DNA of 64,000 bases. Origin: Epiperipatus broadwayi (lineage: Eukaryota; Onychophora; Udeonychophora; Euonychophora; Peripatidae). The stretch is taken from positions 306,501 to 370,500 of the forward strand of contig JAQFVV010000507.1 in assembly GCA_028023455.1 (NCBI GenBank), written 5' to 3'. Each line of letters begins with the position of its first letter. Position 1 is the stretch's first letter. Position numbers and translations under genes: made by a program. A model generated the notes under the pieces. That model was given only the letters and a program-made list of their open reading frames with translations, was not told where the DNA came from and searched no databases. Below are positions 35,804 to 50,269 of the stretch, one piece after another.

Positions 35804-37106
35804 TAATCTTTTATCCACAAGCATATTAGAATTATTAATATATATATATATATAATCAAAAGTGTCATAAGATAATATAAAGCTAAAGTAAAATAAATTT
35901 AATAGCTTTATAGTTTGAGAGTTCACAAAATATTTGAGTATTGGAAGAATGACAGAACTGACTTATTTCATATACATTAAGCTCCAGATTTTTGCCATTC
36001 TACTTCTGCATCAAATCATAAAGGACAATTAACTATATAAAAATATAGTTATGGGCTTATTATTAGACTTTTATAAATCTATACAAGTAAGTCTTTGTTC
36101 TCTTTAGCTTAATGATATTAATGCCAAAATATTCAAAAGAAACTACCTTAAAGTCAGATAATAGAGAAAATAATTATATTTTTTTTGCAATTTTAATCTA
36201 TCAATCATTCTTATATTATTTAATCCATTATTGAGCTTAGATATTTAAATCATCATAAAGCTGATAAAATTCTACATTCAGTTTAATATTTAACCAAGTA
36301 AAGAATATCACATATATTCTTTTAAGTCACTAATTAATACAATCATTGCCTGACAACTAATCTGGATTTTTCTTTATAAATAGTTCTGGTGCACTTAATT
36401 TCTGATATTCATAATGTAATCATTAATATACTTTTATATGTCAGATAATATAACCAGTTTAAAAATCTAAATTAGCATTTTCAGTATTTAATAACTATTG
36501 AAACTTAACACAAATAAAGTTGCTTTCAAATAATAAACAATAGCAATATATTTGGATCTGATTTTAATATCACCATTTTAACTACAAAGCATAATAATCC
36601 ACGATTTATACAGAAATCAGTATCTATAAAATTTTGTTCAATATTGTTTTTTTTTAAAAAAAATATGAATTCAATCTAATATTATTGTTTTACATGTGAA
36701 GAAATGCAAGTTATTTTACAGTGATGTGTAAAATTTCATTAACAACAGATCATTAAAAAAAAGAATCAATGAATGTTTTATATTTATTTGAAGATTTGGT
36801 ATTCAAAATATATACAATAGGAATTTATTCATGCTTTTTAAACAAGGTGATTGCTACTAAATAAAGTTTTCATTATGTTTGAAGAAAATTTCTAATCTAT
36901 CATATACACACCTATCACTTTGTCTCACATGTCATCTGATTTCTTTGGTTCTGAAATCAATGATATATAAAAAAATATTTTTTTTTTTTATGGATCCAAT
37001 ATTTTTTTTAATTATCATTTTTTCATATCTGTCATTAATAAATCTTGGACCTTTCACAAAATTTTTCCATATGGGTATGCATTTTTGATTAATATGCTAG
37101 ACAACT
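35804..37106. other. AT-rich intron, nothing recognised
   Basis: (AT)n at 35838; no element or exon signature. Confidence 0.5.
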
Positions 37107-37118
37107 ATAATACTATTG

Positions 37119-37212
37119 ATCAAGTGTTGGTGGCCTTGTGGTTAGCATAGCTGCCTTCCAAGCAGTCAGCACAGGTTCGCTTCCCAGTCAATGCTTTGAC
37201 ACATGGAAAAAA
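37119..37212 (+). mobile_element. tRNA-Gly-derived SINE, with 12-bp target-site duplication
   Basis: GTGTTGGTGGCCTTGTGGTT, AGCATAGCTGCCTTCCAAGC (tRNA-Gly UCC-like anticodon arm), B box CAGGTTCGCTTCCC, CAATGCTTTGACACATGG and poly-A. ATAATACTATTG at 37107-37118 and 37213-37224 is the target-site duplication. Confidence 0.92.
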
Positions 37213-37224
37213 ATAATACTATTG

Positions 37225-38400
37225 TTACTATTATAGATACACATACAAAATTACAGATAGTTTTCTCATTATTAAAACAATACATTCTTCAGTTAATTGG
37301 TTGTGATACTATAAAATGTACTATTACAAAATCATATTTTTGTTGAATTGGCTATGTAAAATAAATGAATAATAGCAGTCTAACTAAAAAAAGTATTCTG
37401 TGATAAACCCGAGAATGGCTTGTGGGAGACAGATCCCATTTATAATACACTCTATAAAGTGCAGTTTTCATTGTTTCATTGGAATGATATGGTTGAGATA
37501 GTATACAATGAGGAGCAACAATTAGTAAAAGTGTTCAAATCATTCACAAATAAAAGTTTACTATGGAAGAAGAATAAAAGATAGTAATTAAACTTTCATA
37601 AATTCTAATTTTAAATAATGATACAAAATAATTTTATAATTTTTCTGAAATTTTCTTACTAATAAAATTATTTCAAATTTTTTTTTATAACTAGAATACC
37701 ACTAAATAATATAAAAAGTTATTATCAAAAAATAATTAATTAAAAGTTACTCACACTGAAAACACTTCTTTCTCACAAATCCTTTTTTTCAGGTAATGCT
37801 TTAATTTACTTAAAGTAGTGTGTAATCACTCTTCTAGATTTCATAATTTAAAATTAAACAAATACCAATAGTATATTTTAAATAAAACTGTACTCGTATA
37901 TAATTATTATAATTACTATTAACCTTTCTGTAGTGTACTTCATTATTGGCCAAGAGAGGAAAAACTATGAAAGTTTTAATTGGTCAATTGACAAACTCTT
38001 TGATTGAAATATTTTCATCTTTTAATATATATATTAATTTTAGTTTCGTTTTCAAAAAGTATATTAATTATTTGTAATGTTAGAAAAGTAAACGAAAGTT
38101 ATTTCAAAAATATATTTTTATTTGTATTTTATAGAAATATTCAAAAGTGGAAAAATCAAAGAAAACATTATGAACAAATTACAAGCAAAGTAAACGTCAT
38201 TTATATCCCTTCCAGATTTACCATTACGAATTTTTAAAGAATTTTTTAGTAAAATTTTCAATTTACAATCGTGTAAAGTATATAATTTTTTAATAAAACC
38301 TTACTACTTTTGTAAAATAACTATATTTTCAGCAGATAATCTATAATATGTACAAAAAATAATAAAAAAATACTCTAAAACATATATTTTTATTTTCAGC
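37225..38400. other. AT-rich intron, nothing recognised
   Basis: AT-rich with isolated ATTGG motifs near 37947 and 37979; no coding signal. Confidence 0.45.
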
Positions 38401-38700
38401 GGTGAAAACATATTTATTGAAATCATCAGCCAATAAGAATTGAGAATAGATTGAGAATAGATTATTCAACCAATCAGCATTGGCCTTCCTCTTTTGTTCA
38501 ACTTAAAACCCTCCTAATATTGATTTTTTACTTGTAAAATAATACAAGAGATGGCAGCATCTTACAGAACTTTTTCTAAAGTTTCAAACGCGTATAAATA
38601 CGTCACCACAGTTTGAAAAATAACCGATTTAGAGTGATCCAAAGCCTTTGATGCATTGCTGCATTGAACCCCACTGAAAGGTTAACCAATTAAAAGGAAT
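38401..38700 (+). promoter_or_regulatory. Candidate promoter/enhancer-like patch (weak)
   Basis: Less AT-rich than its flanks. CCAAT-type motifs (GCCAATAAG at 38430, ACCAATCAGC at 38470) are followed by TATAAATA at 38593-38600 and CGTCACC just after, with two CpGs beside it. The order CCAAT then TATA within ~170 bp is promoter-like, but no downstream exon is recognisable. Confidence 0.2.
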
Positions 38701-41700
38701 TTTTTGACTGCTTAGTTAATCTTTTTAACTTTAATAAGAGTGTTAATCAAAATCATAGTTAAAAACAATTTGATGATTATTCGCTGAAAAACATGTAAAA
38801 TACAACTATTAATTTCAATTAGTGTGATCATATATATATATATGCAATATATAATTTTAATATTTTGGTTATTACACATGTTTAAAATTTGAGGTTAACC
38901 TTAATTTATATCTATTTCTCAAAATAAAAAAAATAGCCTAGCTAAGTGCTTCACTCAGATTTTCATAATTAGCAAAAACAGACTTTTGTGATAACAAAAA
39001 TATTCACTTTATTATTATTATTATTTTGGAGAATGTATTTACTGCCAAAACATTTATAAACTACTTATTTACATTTGAATTTCTTTTATTTCCTGCTGCT
39101 TAATTTCTCATAAAGTTTGCAAAATAACAAAATAAAAGTTTTGTGATATCCTTTATTTAATGTCTCAAGATAAGTGTATTGTGAAGGTAACTGTTATTTA
39201 TTTATGAACCTTAATATTAATAGATATTGCAATACTCAACTTTAAAATAATTTATAGTTTTTTTTATTCATAGTATTACCACTTAACTAAACAATACAGA
39301 CTTCTAAATTTATTCTCAAACTCATTTTTATTCATTCAGTCTTTTTTTTTTACTTCAAATTAATGAAAAGATTAAGTTTACAGATTTACAGATATATACT
39401 ATACAATATTTTTAATCGTTTCCTCTTATTTAATTGTATAATAAAAGCAAATAAGATTGATAATAATTTCCCCCCTAAATTACTGATTTTCTTGAAAAAT
39501 TTAAAGCGGCAGAAGATTCCACTTAAAATAGGGGTGAACACCCATTGTTTTATTAATTACTTTGAAATATTTAGAAACTACTTCAAAGTCTGCTTTAGTT
39601 ATTGCTTTTGTGAAAAATATTTTTTTTTACTTTATGAAAACTCCAAATCTATAAATCTGTTTTGCATAATTGAATAATAATTTTTCAGAAAAATTTTTTC
39701 AACAACATAATTTTTTTTTAATGTTTTAAATACATCTGATTGTCCTGTTATTTATAGTTTTATCTTTATGAAATATAACAAATCATAAAGATTTCGTAAT
39801 TTAATTTTTTTAGGCAATTAGCATTTAGTAATTAAAGTTGGAAATTCATCATTTTTTTTTAAAAAAAAGATCTAATAGCTTAGAGGTACGCTGCCTGATT
39901 CAAGTGAAAGGCGTCTCATTTACATACGATCTTTACCGTATTATTCTTTTCAAGAAGTATTTTTGATTTATCATTGTTGACAGATTAATTTTTTTTAAAA
40001 TTTTATTGTATTATTTTTTAAAAAAATCAAAAACGGAAAAGGGGAGGAGAAAGAGCCGGAGAGGAACAGCTTAATGATATTAAAAAAAAAAAAAACATTG
40101 TAAATTTGTGATGAGGGCATTATTTTAATGCTAATGAAATTTTTTCCATCACAAAGCTCTAGATTTTTTTCTTTTTGTAGTTGTTTTGTTCCATAAAAAT
40201 TTGGCAATTTATTTCATAGAATAAAAAAATTTTAATGAGAAAATGATTAAAGTTGCTTACCAAATAATATATGAATTTTAATCATATTTCAATAATTATG
40301 TTGGTGAGAATAAAAAATATTTAATAAAAAATATGTTGTGGTGTAATCAGTGAAAAATTTAGTGATTTATAAATTTACAATGTTTAAAATCTAGAATTAA
40401 TAAGATTTTGTCAGATAAAAATAATTAAATATCAATTATTTATTATATAAATAATAATAAGTAATAAAAAAAACGCCAATGAATCCAAAAATATGTTTTT
40501 AAAAACAAATGTGTAGATTAAAAGTTAAAAAGTATATATAATAGCTAACACACATACATAAAAGCAATGAAAAAGAAATGGATTAAGAATAATTATTTTC
40601 TATTGTTGTTCTAAGAAAATTTTTGTTTACCATTTTGTGTGCAATCATTGGATAATATTATATGAAGTTATTTTTGAATATGAGAGCAGTGAATCAACTT
40701 TTATAAGCACTGAAATCTATTTCATTATAATGAATGTTGGAGGGCTTATTAAATTTATGAAGGTAGCAATCAATAGTAAACATAGATTATTATTATTATA
40801 TTCATATTATGATTATTTCATGAGGTTTACCATGTTGTTTTGTTTAGTCTTCTATATTATAAGTTTTATGTAGGACTAATAGAGAAGCTTCTCTAACATC
40901 AAACATAAATTCATTCTTCAAATTCTCTCCTCTCTACTCAAAATGTTAGAAATTATAAATATATATAAGTTACAATAATTTTTCTAAGTATTCAGCTCAT
41001 AAATAAATTACAGTATTATTATGTTAACATGGCTTTATAAGCAAAATATTTTACTTTTTATTTGTTGGACAAAGATTTTCAAGAGACAATTTGTGATAGT
41101 ATTGTGAATAAATATTTAAACTTCCAAATTGATCAATTCTCTCAAAATTTAAAATGAAAAGAAAAGCTATGAAAAAAATAATGTTTATGATAAATAAAAA
41201 ATAAGACAGATAATGACATCTTAAACATTTTACTAGTAAAAACATAAGAATCAAGCTTAAGTAAAAAGAAGTTTCAGAAAATCTCTATATAGCCAGGTAT
41301 ATTAAACAATTTTTTTTCTGTTTTCTCTCAAAATTCTAATTAAAAGTTTCAGAATCTGTTTAAGAATGTAATTAATAAAATGCATTTCAACAACTAAATT
41401 ACTAAAAACATCATCATCAGATTATTTCCAACTTTTATTATCCATTGTTTTGTTTTTGAAATTTTTATAATTGACCTTTTTCTTAATACTATTTTATTCT
41501 TCTTCTCCATTATCTCTTACTTTTTTACAATTGCTTGAAACATGTTTTTAACTTATAATGTCATATACAATACAATTTATTTTTAAAGGCATACGAATAA
41601 CTAATCTATTTCCCCCCAAACTGCATATTAGATAAAAGGTCCCAAACTTTTGTAGGAAAGTGACACATAAACAATTTTCTAAAGAATGGCAGACTGAAAA

Positions 41701-42700
41701 AATGAATTTTCTAAAAAAAATACTTACCCAAAGTTGAAACAAAATTTAGGATTCAGAATCCAAAAGTGAATTGGATAATTTATTTTCATTTACTCTTTTT
41801 TTAAATTAAAAAAATCTCTACAATATGCATTTACATATTTTTATAATATCACATTTAATATGGGGAAAAACCTCATATAGATGTTGATCTGTCACACAAG
41901 ATTGAATTTTTAATTTTATGTATTTTATTTTTGAAATAATTTGTTTGCAAAGATATATAGTACCAAAATTAGATACAATTGCTTTGGATATCTATTTTAT
42001 CATGAATAATCAATAGATATCAGATGGTAGTGTCAATTGACTATCTTTTATATTATCCAAGATAAAGTTTAAAAGTTTCAAACAGTAAAATTTTTGAATC
42101 CAAACCAACTTTCTTGTAAAACTATATGAGTCTAATGAGAAACATCAAATGTATATTTTAGTAATTCCAGTAACCCACTAAATGTAATCAAATTTGACAA
42201 AGAAATTAAATTGGATTCAATTTTCAACTCATAAATTTGGTATGATAAAAATGTAAAAAAAAGATTGATGGATGAAAATGTACAATAAATTGTTGCTCAT
42301 TGATAAAAGCCAATAGCCAAATGTTTTAATCTGGGGATTAAATTGGCACTACAATCTAGTGTCCATTGATTATTTACATTTAAAATAAATATCTTTTAAT
42401 TAAATTAATTACTGATCTTAATGCAATTGTTAAATTTAAGCTGGAAGAGTTATATTGTTAACCATTAAAATTTGGACTGCAACAAAAAGCTTTAAAAACT
42501 TTCAAAGTTATTTAATATAATTTTATAACAACTTATTTATATGAAGTCTAAATATGCTTAGAAAAGCCTGTTTATAAATGATTATAATTATACATAATAG
42601 GAGATGGTTTGTGATTAATAGATAAATAGATGAGTAAATATTGCAGATAAATAGATGTCTGCCAGTGTTTTAGATATATTCATTATTAATAGAAAACTAC
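38701..42700. other. AT-rich intron, nothing firm
   Basis: Four kb without a recognisable gene or element. A short GC-richer patch at 39,870-39,950 contains TAGCTTAGAGGTACGCTGCC, A-box-like, but has no convincing B box. (ATT)n at 39012. Confidence 0.45.
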
Positions 42701-42719
42701 CTGTAATGATTATGAGGTT

Positions 42720-42960
42720 TGTATTTGGATTAAGTGAAATTACTTTTTAAGCAGTTTAGTATTTTTATCTCAGATAGCTGACCATAACCAATGCAGATAA
42801 TCATTCAATAGTGGATTGGAAAATGGCACCAACCTATCCTTCTAGCAAGAAAAGCAAGAATTGGAAAACTCCAAACCCTTACTTTCCAGTAGTTAAGAAG
42901 CATAATGAATCTGCTTTTTCTTCATAATTCTTATATAAAAGGTTTTTGCAGTGGACTTTT
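42720..42960 (+). mobile_element. Possible SINE body fragment (copy 3)
   Basis: Contains GATAGCTGACCATAACCAAT, ATAATCATTCAATAGTGGAT, TGGAAAATGGCACCAACC and AAACTCCAAACCCTTACTTT, in the same order as the 34.1-kb element, then GTTTTTGCAGTGGACTTT. The head is not recognisable. Confidence 0.35.
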
Positions 42961-45330
42961 TATTAAAAAAGGCATTTAATTTTGTTATATTCCTTATATG
43001 ATTTATTTCAAAGCATATTATTTTTTTTAGGTTTGTATTATAAAAGGTATTAATGGATATACATTATGGCTTAATTTATCAACTTTTGGTAATTAATAGC
43101 ATTTTTAACAGAATTGTATTGATGAAGTAATTGAGATGGCCACCATGTTTTAGTTACAATATTTAACAAAAAATGAATTTATTGAATAGATGAATAAATA
43201 AAAAATAAGAAATAGATGAAGAGATTCATTAAAAAAACCCGAATATTTTAATACATTTTAATTAAATTATTTTTAAATGATTAATATTTGATTTATATTT
43301 TTTTCCACATTATTTTTGTTAATTATTTTCATTAAAATATATATTTAACTATCTATGCATGGAAATTAAAAGATTTTACTTAAATTATTTCATGTTATCT
43401 TATACAAGTTGAATAAAAAACTAAATAACTAAACACTTGTCTGATATGAAAATTAAAAACAAATGATAACCACTTTTGAAATTAATATCTGAATTGTGCA
43501 GAAGCAAATGTAAAGTCCATTGCTATTGGATAAACAGATTGGGATTCATTATTATTAGACAAAAGCTCATTTTCTAAAAAAAATATTGATGATTTGAACA
43601 CATACTAGAATTATTTGGTTTATAAAAAAACAATAACATACTATTACATTTATGATAATAATAACTTCTTACATTATTTTTATAAAAAATTGAAATACAT
43701 AAAAAGGTTTAGAAAATAAATATTCTTTTTTTTTTTTGTATTTTCTAAGTGTTATTTAATTTTGTTTTTGTATTTGTATAAAAAAATTTATAAGAAAAAA
43801 ATGTTAGCAGGCTGAATAAAATCTTATGCACTGAATAAAAGCTTACTATAGGTATATTAGTTTAATGAGCTGAAGTTTGAAGAAATATGCACAAGAAAAA
43901 ATATGTAATAAGTCTTAATTTTAAAAATAATAATCCCATTCTTTTATTTATTTTTCTCACTGAACTATATACAGAAGATATTTAAAATCATTAAAATGTT
44001 TAGCAATTTTTTTCATAAAACACAATTTTATTTATCCCTATTAATAATTTGTTGTAGTCCTTGTTTTATTATTCATTTCTTCTCAATGCTTTTTAAAATT
44101 TTATCATAATTAAGTATTTTATTTTTCAATTAATTATTTCATATCAAATTTAATTTAATTATTTAATTTTAGAAGCTTTTCACATTTTTTTCAGCCTAGT
44201 CTTTAACTTTGAACCAACAGAAATATGCAAGTTCAGCTAATCTATAAAGTTTCTTAGGCACAGCCAATAGTAAGTAAATAGTAAATCCTTTTATTTTAGT
44301 TTAGTATTTTTTATTTTGAAAAATGATTTTTATAATCAACAGATGACATCTTATCATTATTTGTAATAGATGTCCACCCTTTTAAGATATCAAAAGCTTT
44401 AATAACTAATTTACATCCTTATAATGAATAATATAATTTTATCACCTTTTTAAAACAAAAATTTAAAAAAAGTATTTTTTATATAAACAACTTTCTAATA
44501 TATTATATTTTATACTTATAATTTAAAAATCAATTCTAAAAATATTACTTTATTTTTATAAATAGTCAAAATAAGAGTCATAGATAAATTCATAGATCAC
44601 ATGACCTTATCTCTTAAGCTTATAAGTTATAAACAGTGAGGATTGCCAATTCCTCTACAAGCTTTATGATAAATGCTTAGCCAGAACCAGCACTTAAAAT
44701 ATCTCTGTCAGGAATCCCTCCCCAAACCCCTGAGCATGGTTTCATGCTTTGGCAGTAAATTTCAGAGGAAATGGTTTGTTAGTGAGCAACAATTTAGATT
44801 TGATATCTGCCTGTGGAAAAAGTTAGTCTGTCAGGTGAGAAGAAATATTGTGACAGAATATTGAACACATTCACATGATACCATGAACAATTAACCATAT
44901 GATATTTATTTTGTGAATTAAAACTTTTTTTAAAAAAGTACTTGATATAAATTTTGTTCAGAATGTAGATAATAACTGGAAAAGAAGAATGATAAGAAAA
45001 TAAATAAACAAACATATGACAGTGAAAAAAAAACAATGATTATTTTCATATTAAGATTAAAAGAGTAACAAAAATGATTTTAAAAAAATATTTTAGTATT
45101 GAATGAGACAGGAGAAAAACAAATTGTATATATAAAAACTATTTGAATAAGACAATTTTATTGTTGGAAAAGAACAATAATGAGTATGAAAAAAAATATA
45201 AAAAGAAATACAAGATTAATCTTAAAAAGATATAGTGATTTTGGAATTAAAACGTTTAAAAAAAATGATTGAATTGTTGTCTTGATGTATTAATAGTAAA
45301 GTTTATGCCATATCAATATATACTTATATT
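42961..45330. other. AT-rich intron with one GC-richer patch
   Basis: 44,590-44,860 is less AT-rich (ATCCCTCCCCAAACCCCTGA, TTTCATGCTTTGGCAGTAAA) and carries a 63-codon open frame, but no family similarity was recognised on either strand. The rest is AT-rich. Confidence 0.4.
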
Positions 45331-45719
45331 AAATAAAATAAAAATTCATATAACACTACAATAATAGACTTTTTCAAGTGAAATTCAACTAAACATATAG
45401 CGTATATATATAGACAAAACAAAATAGTCTTTCCATCATTTACTTGGTTGTTGAAATAAATGGTGGGAAGACTATTTTGTTTTGTATATATATGTTATAT
45501 GTTTTATATATATATATAATCTTTCCATCATTCACTTGGTTTTTGAAGTGAATGATGGCAAAACTATTTTGTTTTGTATATCTATGTTATATGTTTAGTT
45601 GAATTTCACTTGAAAAAGTCGATTTATTAATAGATGAAACCATGATCATGTAAGAATTTTGGTAAAATTTTGCTGCTTTGGCTAATATTGTAGTGTTATA
45701 TGAATTTCTATTTTATTTT
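45331..45719. mobile_element. Foldback element with nested hairpins
   Basis: Outer arms: AAAATTCATATAACACTACA (left) and TGTAGTGTTATATGAATTTC (right). Next arms: GACTTTTTCAAGTGAAATTC and GAATTTCACTTGAAAAAGTC. Inside are two related hairpins, each of AATAGTCTTTCCATCATT / AATGGTGGGAAGACTATT type. The right outer and inner arms are separated by ~65 bp absent from the left. Confidence 0.85.
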
Positions 45720-48700
45720 TTAATTGCTAGAATAGAGAGAGCTAGGCAGTATTTAATTTATACAAAATATTATAAAGCATGAAACAAATTCATCTGAATT
45801 TCTTTGCTCTTTTTTTTATTTAACTGCTTTAAATTTTTCTGAGTCTATGAGTGAATAGACATATTAGAATTATTTTTGATGAGGTAGGTCTACTATCAAT
45901 GATATTCTTATTTATTAACTGCACAAAGTGAAGCAATATTGCATGCTTTAAGAAATTACAAGCAGAGATGTATGACATATTTAGCAGTAATGCTGGTGAG
46001 CATATAAATGACATTCTTTCTTTTCATTTAATATTGTTCTGTTGACATAAATGTGGTCATCTATTTTCAAAAGGATCTTGCATCGTTTCTGACATTACAT
46101 ATACAATTTTAATAATAATATATATATATATAAATTTAATTTTATCATATACTATGAAAATTTTTATTATAATATATATATTGGCAGCAATGCTACAGTA
46201 TAATTTTGAAGATAGTTAACGACAACAGAAAAATATTGAAGGAAGAAAAGGACAGGCATTCATATAGTCATCAAGAGTTTTCAATTTTATAGCATTTAAT
46301 AATACAACGTATATATCATTGTTTGATAATGAATCTCAAAGACAAGTTTATCAAGAATTGAGAAAAAGCATTACCTTTGACAATAAATAAATATTTATAC
46401 TCTATTATATATATATTCAACCATAATGCTTTTTTGCTAAAAGAGTATTTTGTCATAAAAGCAGATTTCCAGATCACTGAACTTACAATCAGTACTATAT
46501 GTGTATGCAATTCTATTTTTACCCCTTTTATTTTAATTAAAACTCAAATATAAATTTATTCTGACATTATTTTCATTTTTTTTTTATTTTTAACTAAAGG
46601 AATTAAATATTTAATTTTACAGTTAATTATTATTTCATTTTTTCTTATTTATAGTAATGCCCAGTGATTCTATAATAGTATTGCAGGCCTCTATCTCTTC
46701 TTTAAATTTGTATTTATAGTTTAGTGAGGTCACATTTTAATAAAACATTAGACCTGTGTTATTTTCATATGGAGATTTTATAGATAAAAAGCAATTAACA
46801 TTGCTCTCTAATTAGCTGTAGAAAAAGAACAAGATCTATTTTAATTATCAAAATTATAGTTAGAGAATTGGAAATTAATTTTTTCTTTTTTGTAAGACTG
46901 CCTGAAGGCTATCTTTTGTAAATGTTGGTTGCCATGTCTCAAAATGTATTATTTGAATTATATTTTTATAGATTTATTAATAATTGATTAAATATTTCAA
47001 AATTTTTTTTTTTTTTTTAAATAAATGTTTGATTTAAAACAATGTATAAATTAATTTCATTTTGATATTTATTAAGTAAAACAGTCATCTAGTACTTTTC
47101 TGGGTTCACAAAAGTTCACATTTAAACTGTAATAAATATATTTTTAATAAATAAGTAAAATACATTTTTAATAATTATTTTTATTATTTATAAATGTTCC
47201 GTAACAGAACATAGATACGTTTTTATAAGTTATGATTATATATATATGTAATAGACAGGGTATGAGCACAGACTTTCACATAGCAAAAAAAATAAATATA
47301 GGATATCGTATATGTGTATTTGTAATAATGAATTTGTGTATGCTGATTATGATTGAAAAGTCTTACATAACATTCATAGATTGGTCGATACAATAAATAA
47401 CTTTTCTAATATATATAATTTCCAGATACTAATTCATAGGCATACAAATATTTAAAAAACTGGAATTTTGTTGTTTCCTGTATTTTTATATGATTAAAGT
47501 TTTTTTTTTTTTTAAAAAAAATCAAAAAGAATAGAAAAGAGCTAGATAAATGTCTTTTTTTCAAGTTAAATATAGAGATTAAAATCAGTTTTGTCCTATG
47601 CTGACTAATACCACCATTCGTAATAACAGATTCATGCTTTAAAAATTCTGGGATCGATTTCCAGCTCAACCAGTCATTTGAATTTTGAAATATCACATAA
47701 CCTCCCAAGCAACTGACTATATGATTATTTTTATATAAATATATAATTGCATATGATTTATCATGTTTTTTTTAATAAAATACGAATAATTGTGATCTTT
47801 TCCATATGCAAATTCTGTATACATATGGAATCAGTAAACATTTAATTCCATCAGATAAAGTGTCATATCTATTATTCATTGCACACTTTTCGTTGGAAAC
47901 TAATTTTTTTCTGCTGATCGATTAGGCCAGGGCAAGTAGTAAAAATAAATAAAATTTTGGATGCAAATAAATTTATTTCTGACAATTACCAAAAGCTGCT
48001 CATTGACGGTTAGATGGTTTGAATTTTGAAATAGATTATGTCATTTAAATGACCCATTACACAAAACACACATACACGCGCGCGCACACACACATATGTA
48101 ATAAGTTAAAAATATAAATTATTCTTCACAATCAAAGTAGATTATAGAAGGCCAAACTGCATTCTAATCTGAAATTTTAATCATTCTTATTTTTATAAAA
48201 TTTCTGCTACATTACTTGATAAAACTGTCTTCCCTGCTTTAACATCATTTGAACTGCATCAGTCATCCTAAATAGACTATATCACAGATCAATTTCTTTA
48301 CTAGTGAAATTGAAAAGTTGTATTTTCAATGGCAGGACAGTTCGTGTTTTTGGAGTAACCTTGATAAAAAGCATGTAAATCCTGTAACCAAGCAAAATTG
48401 AAAAACCTAGAGTGTGTAGATTGGTGAATGATTTTATAAAACAATTTCAAACTATGTTTTATGCTAGTATATATCTCAGTTATAATTTTTAAAAATATCA
48501 TAATCATTTCTAGAAATAAAAATTAGTAAGTATATATATTGAGGGACATATTATTTATCAGGGATTATGTGAACTTGATAAATTTTTAAAACTATTTGAA
48601 AGAATGCTCTTGTATATATATATGAATTCTCTTTTTGATTAGTTTTCAGATATGTTTCTGAATAATTTATAAATGGACAACATAGGATCACTTTAATCAA

Positions 48701-50269
48701 AGGGATTTTGAAAATATAAACCATAATTTTCTAATAGTAATATTATTTTATTGTTTGTACTAAAAAAAAAAAACAAGAAAAAAAAAACAATTTAAGTAAT
48801 AGATGACATTTGTCATGAACACAAACTAATATTTGAATCAAAAATACATCCACATATACCATGATTATGATAATTTAATCTGATTATTTGATATGCTGTC
48901 TGATTATTTTTTCTGTAGGAAACAGCCAAAGGCTAATTAAAGTTTTCATATTATATTTCTATACTCAGACATATTCCTCCAATGTAAGCAAATAATATTG
49001 CATTTTTTAGACTGTCCTTAATAATTAGTGTAATATAAATGGAATTTGTCTTTAGATAAAAATTATATTACTAGCAAATACTTTAAAAAAACTTCTAGTA
49101 TTTATTTGCATCACATGTTCAAATTAATGAAGATGTGCTTTTATCTTAGTTATATTTAACATTATTATATCTAGAAAGGTGAAGAAAATACTGATTTACT
49201 TCCATTCAGTGTATTTGCCAGAATAAGATCTCTACATACAATTAATTTAGTTTCCTGAAGTATTTATATTATAATAAAATATTTTATCTTGTTAAATGCA
49301 GCAACACCACACTAGAATATGTTTTATTCATCAACACAAGTCCATCTTTATATCTACAAAAACACTAATATATTTAAATTAATTCTCATTATTAACTCAA
49401 TAACTAACCAACTTGTTGAAATATTTTTTCTTTCATCTCTGACTAACAAAATATTTGAGTTTTAAAAATTAAGTTGCATTCAAAATATTAAAATCATTTT
49501 ATAGATAATCTTTTGAATTATAAAAATAGTGCAAACATCATCATATTATAATTATAGAATCTAAATAAATAAAGTTATTGTTTTTGACTTTAATTGGTTG
49601 TTAAAATTCAAATAAAACCTATATAGCATCTTGATGCGGAATATCATTAAGCTGTTTGCCAACTACTCACTAATTCTTTTCAAAATCATCAATAATAATA
49701 CATACTTTCATATCATCAAGTAAAAGTTATATATATATTTAAAATATAACTAGTTAAGACTTCAAACAACATATTTAATTAAAGTAAATGTCACGACCAA
49801 ATTAATAAAAACAATATATATATACACATACATATATATTATGAATTTTTTTATGATCCTTTTTTTGTATTTTTCTGGCAATAAAATCATGCAGTGTATT
49901 TATTTTAATTTTCTAAAATGACACTGGCTCCCTGGTTATCATTCACCTATGATTGGAAGTAACCTAATGAATATGCTACGTGAAAGAATTTTTGCAATAA
50001 TGGATTCCATAATACTCATTGCAGGTTATGTCCTTTACTTTTATAATTTTAATCTGTAAAAGCATGACCTAAATTTATGATTAATATACAACTTTTCATA
50101 AAGTTTTGCAAAAGGCTGCTTTATCTTGTCAAACTAAATATTTCGGATCAAATCTTTTTAAAAATGCTAATATTTCTTTATAATTATTTTATATACTAAG
50201 TATTTATGAGTGTAAGCTGTTACACAAAAATTTACATACAATTTTTTGACACTAAACACACACATACAT
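45720..50269. other. AT-rich intron, simple repeats only
   Basis: (CA)/(CG) alternating tract at 48,067-48,093 (ACACACGCGCGCGCAC...), poly-A near 48,763, (AT)n tracts; no gene or element recognised. Confidence 0.45.
48067..48096. repeat. Alternating purine-pyrimidine (CA/CG)n tract
   Basis: CACACATACACGCGCGCGCA continuing as CACACACAC. Such alternation can adopt Z-DNA; here it is most simply a microsatellite. Confidence 0.85.

Noticed and set aside
36879-37088. Hydrophobic 69-codon ORF as a membrane protein
   Set aside because: The hydrophobic residues come from T-rich sequence (TTT, ATT); such ORFs occur throughout the window on both strands.
39870-39950. tRNA-like sequence with TAGCTTAGAGGTA
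   Set aside because: No B box and no acceptor stem; left as an unexplained patch.
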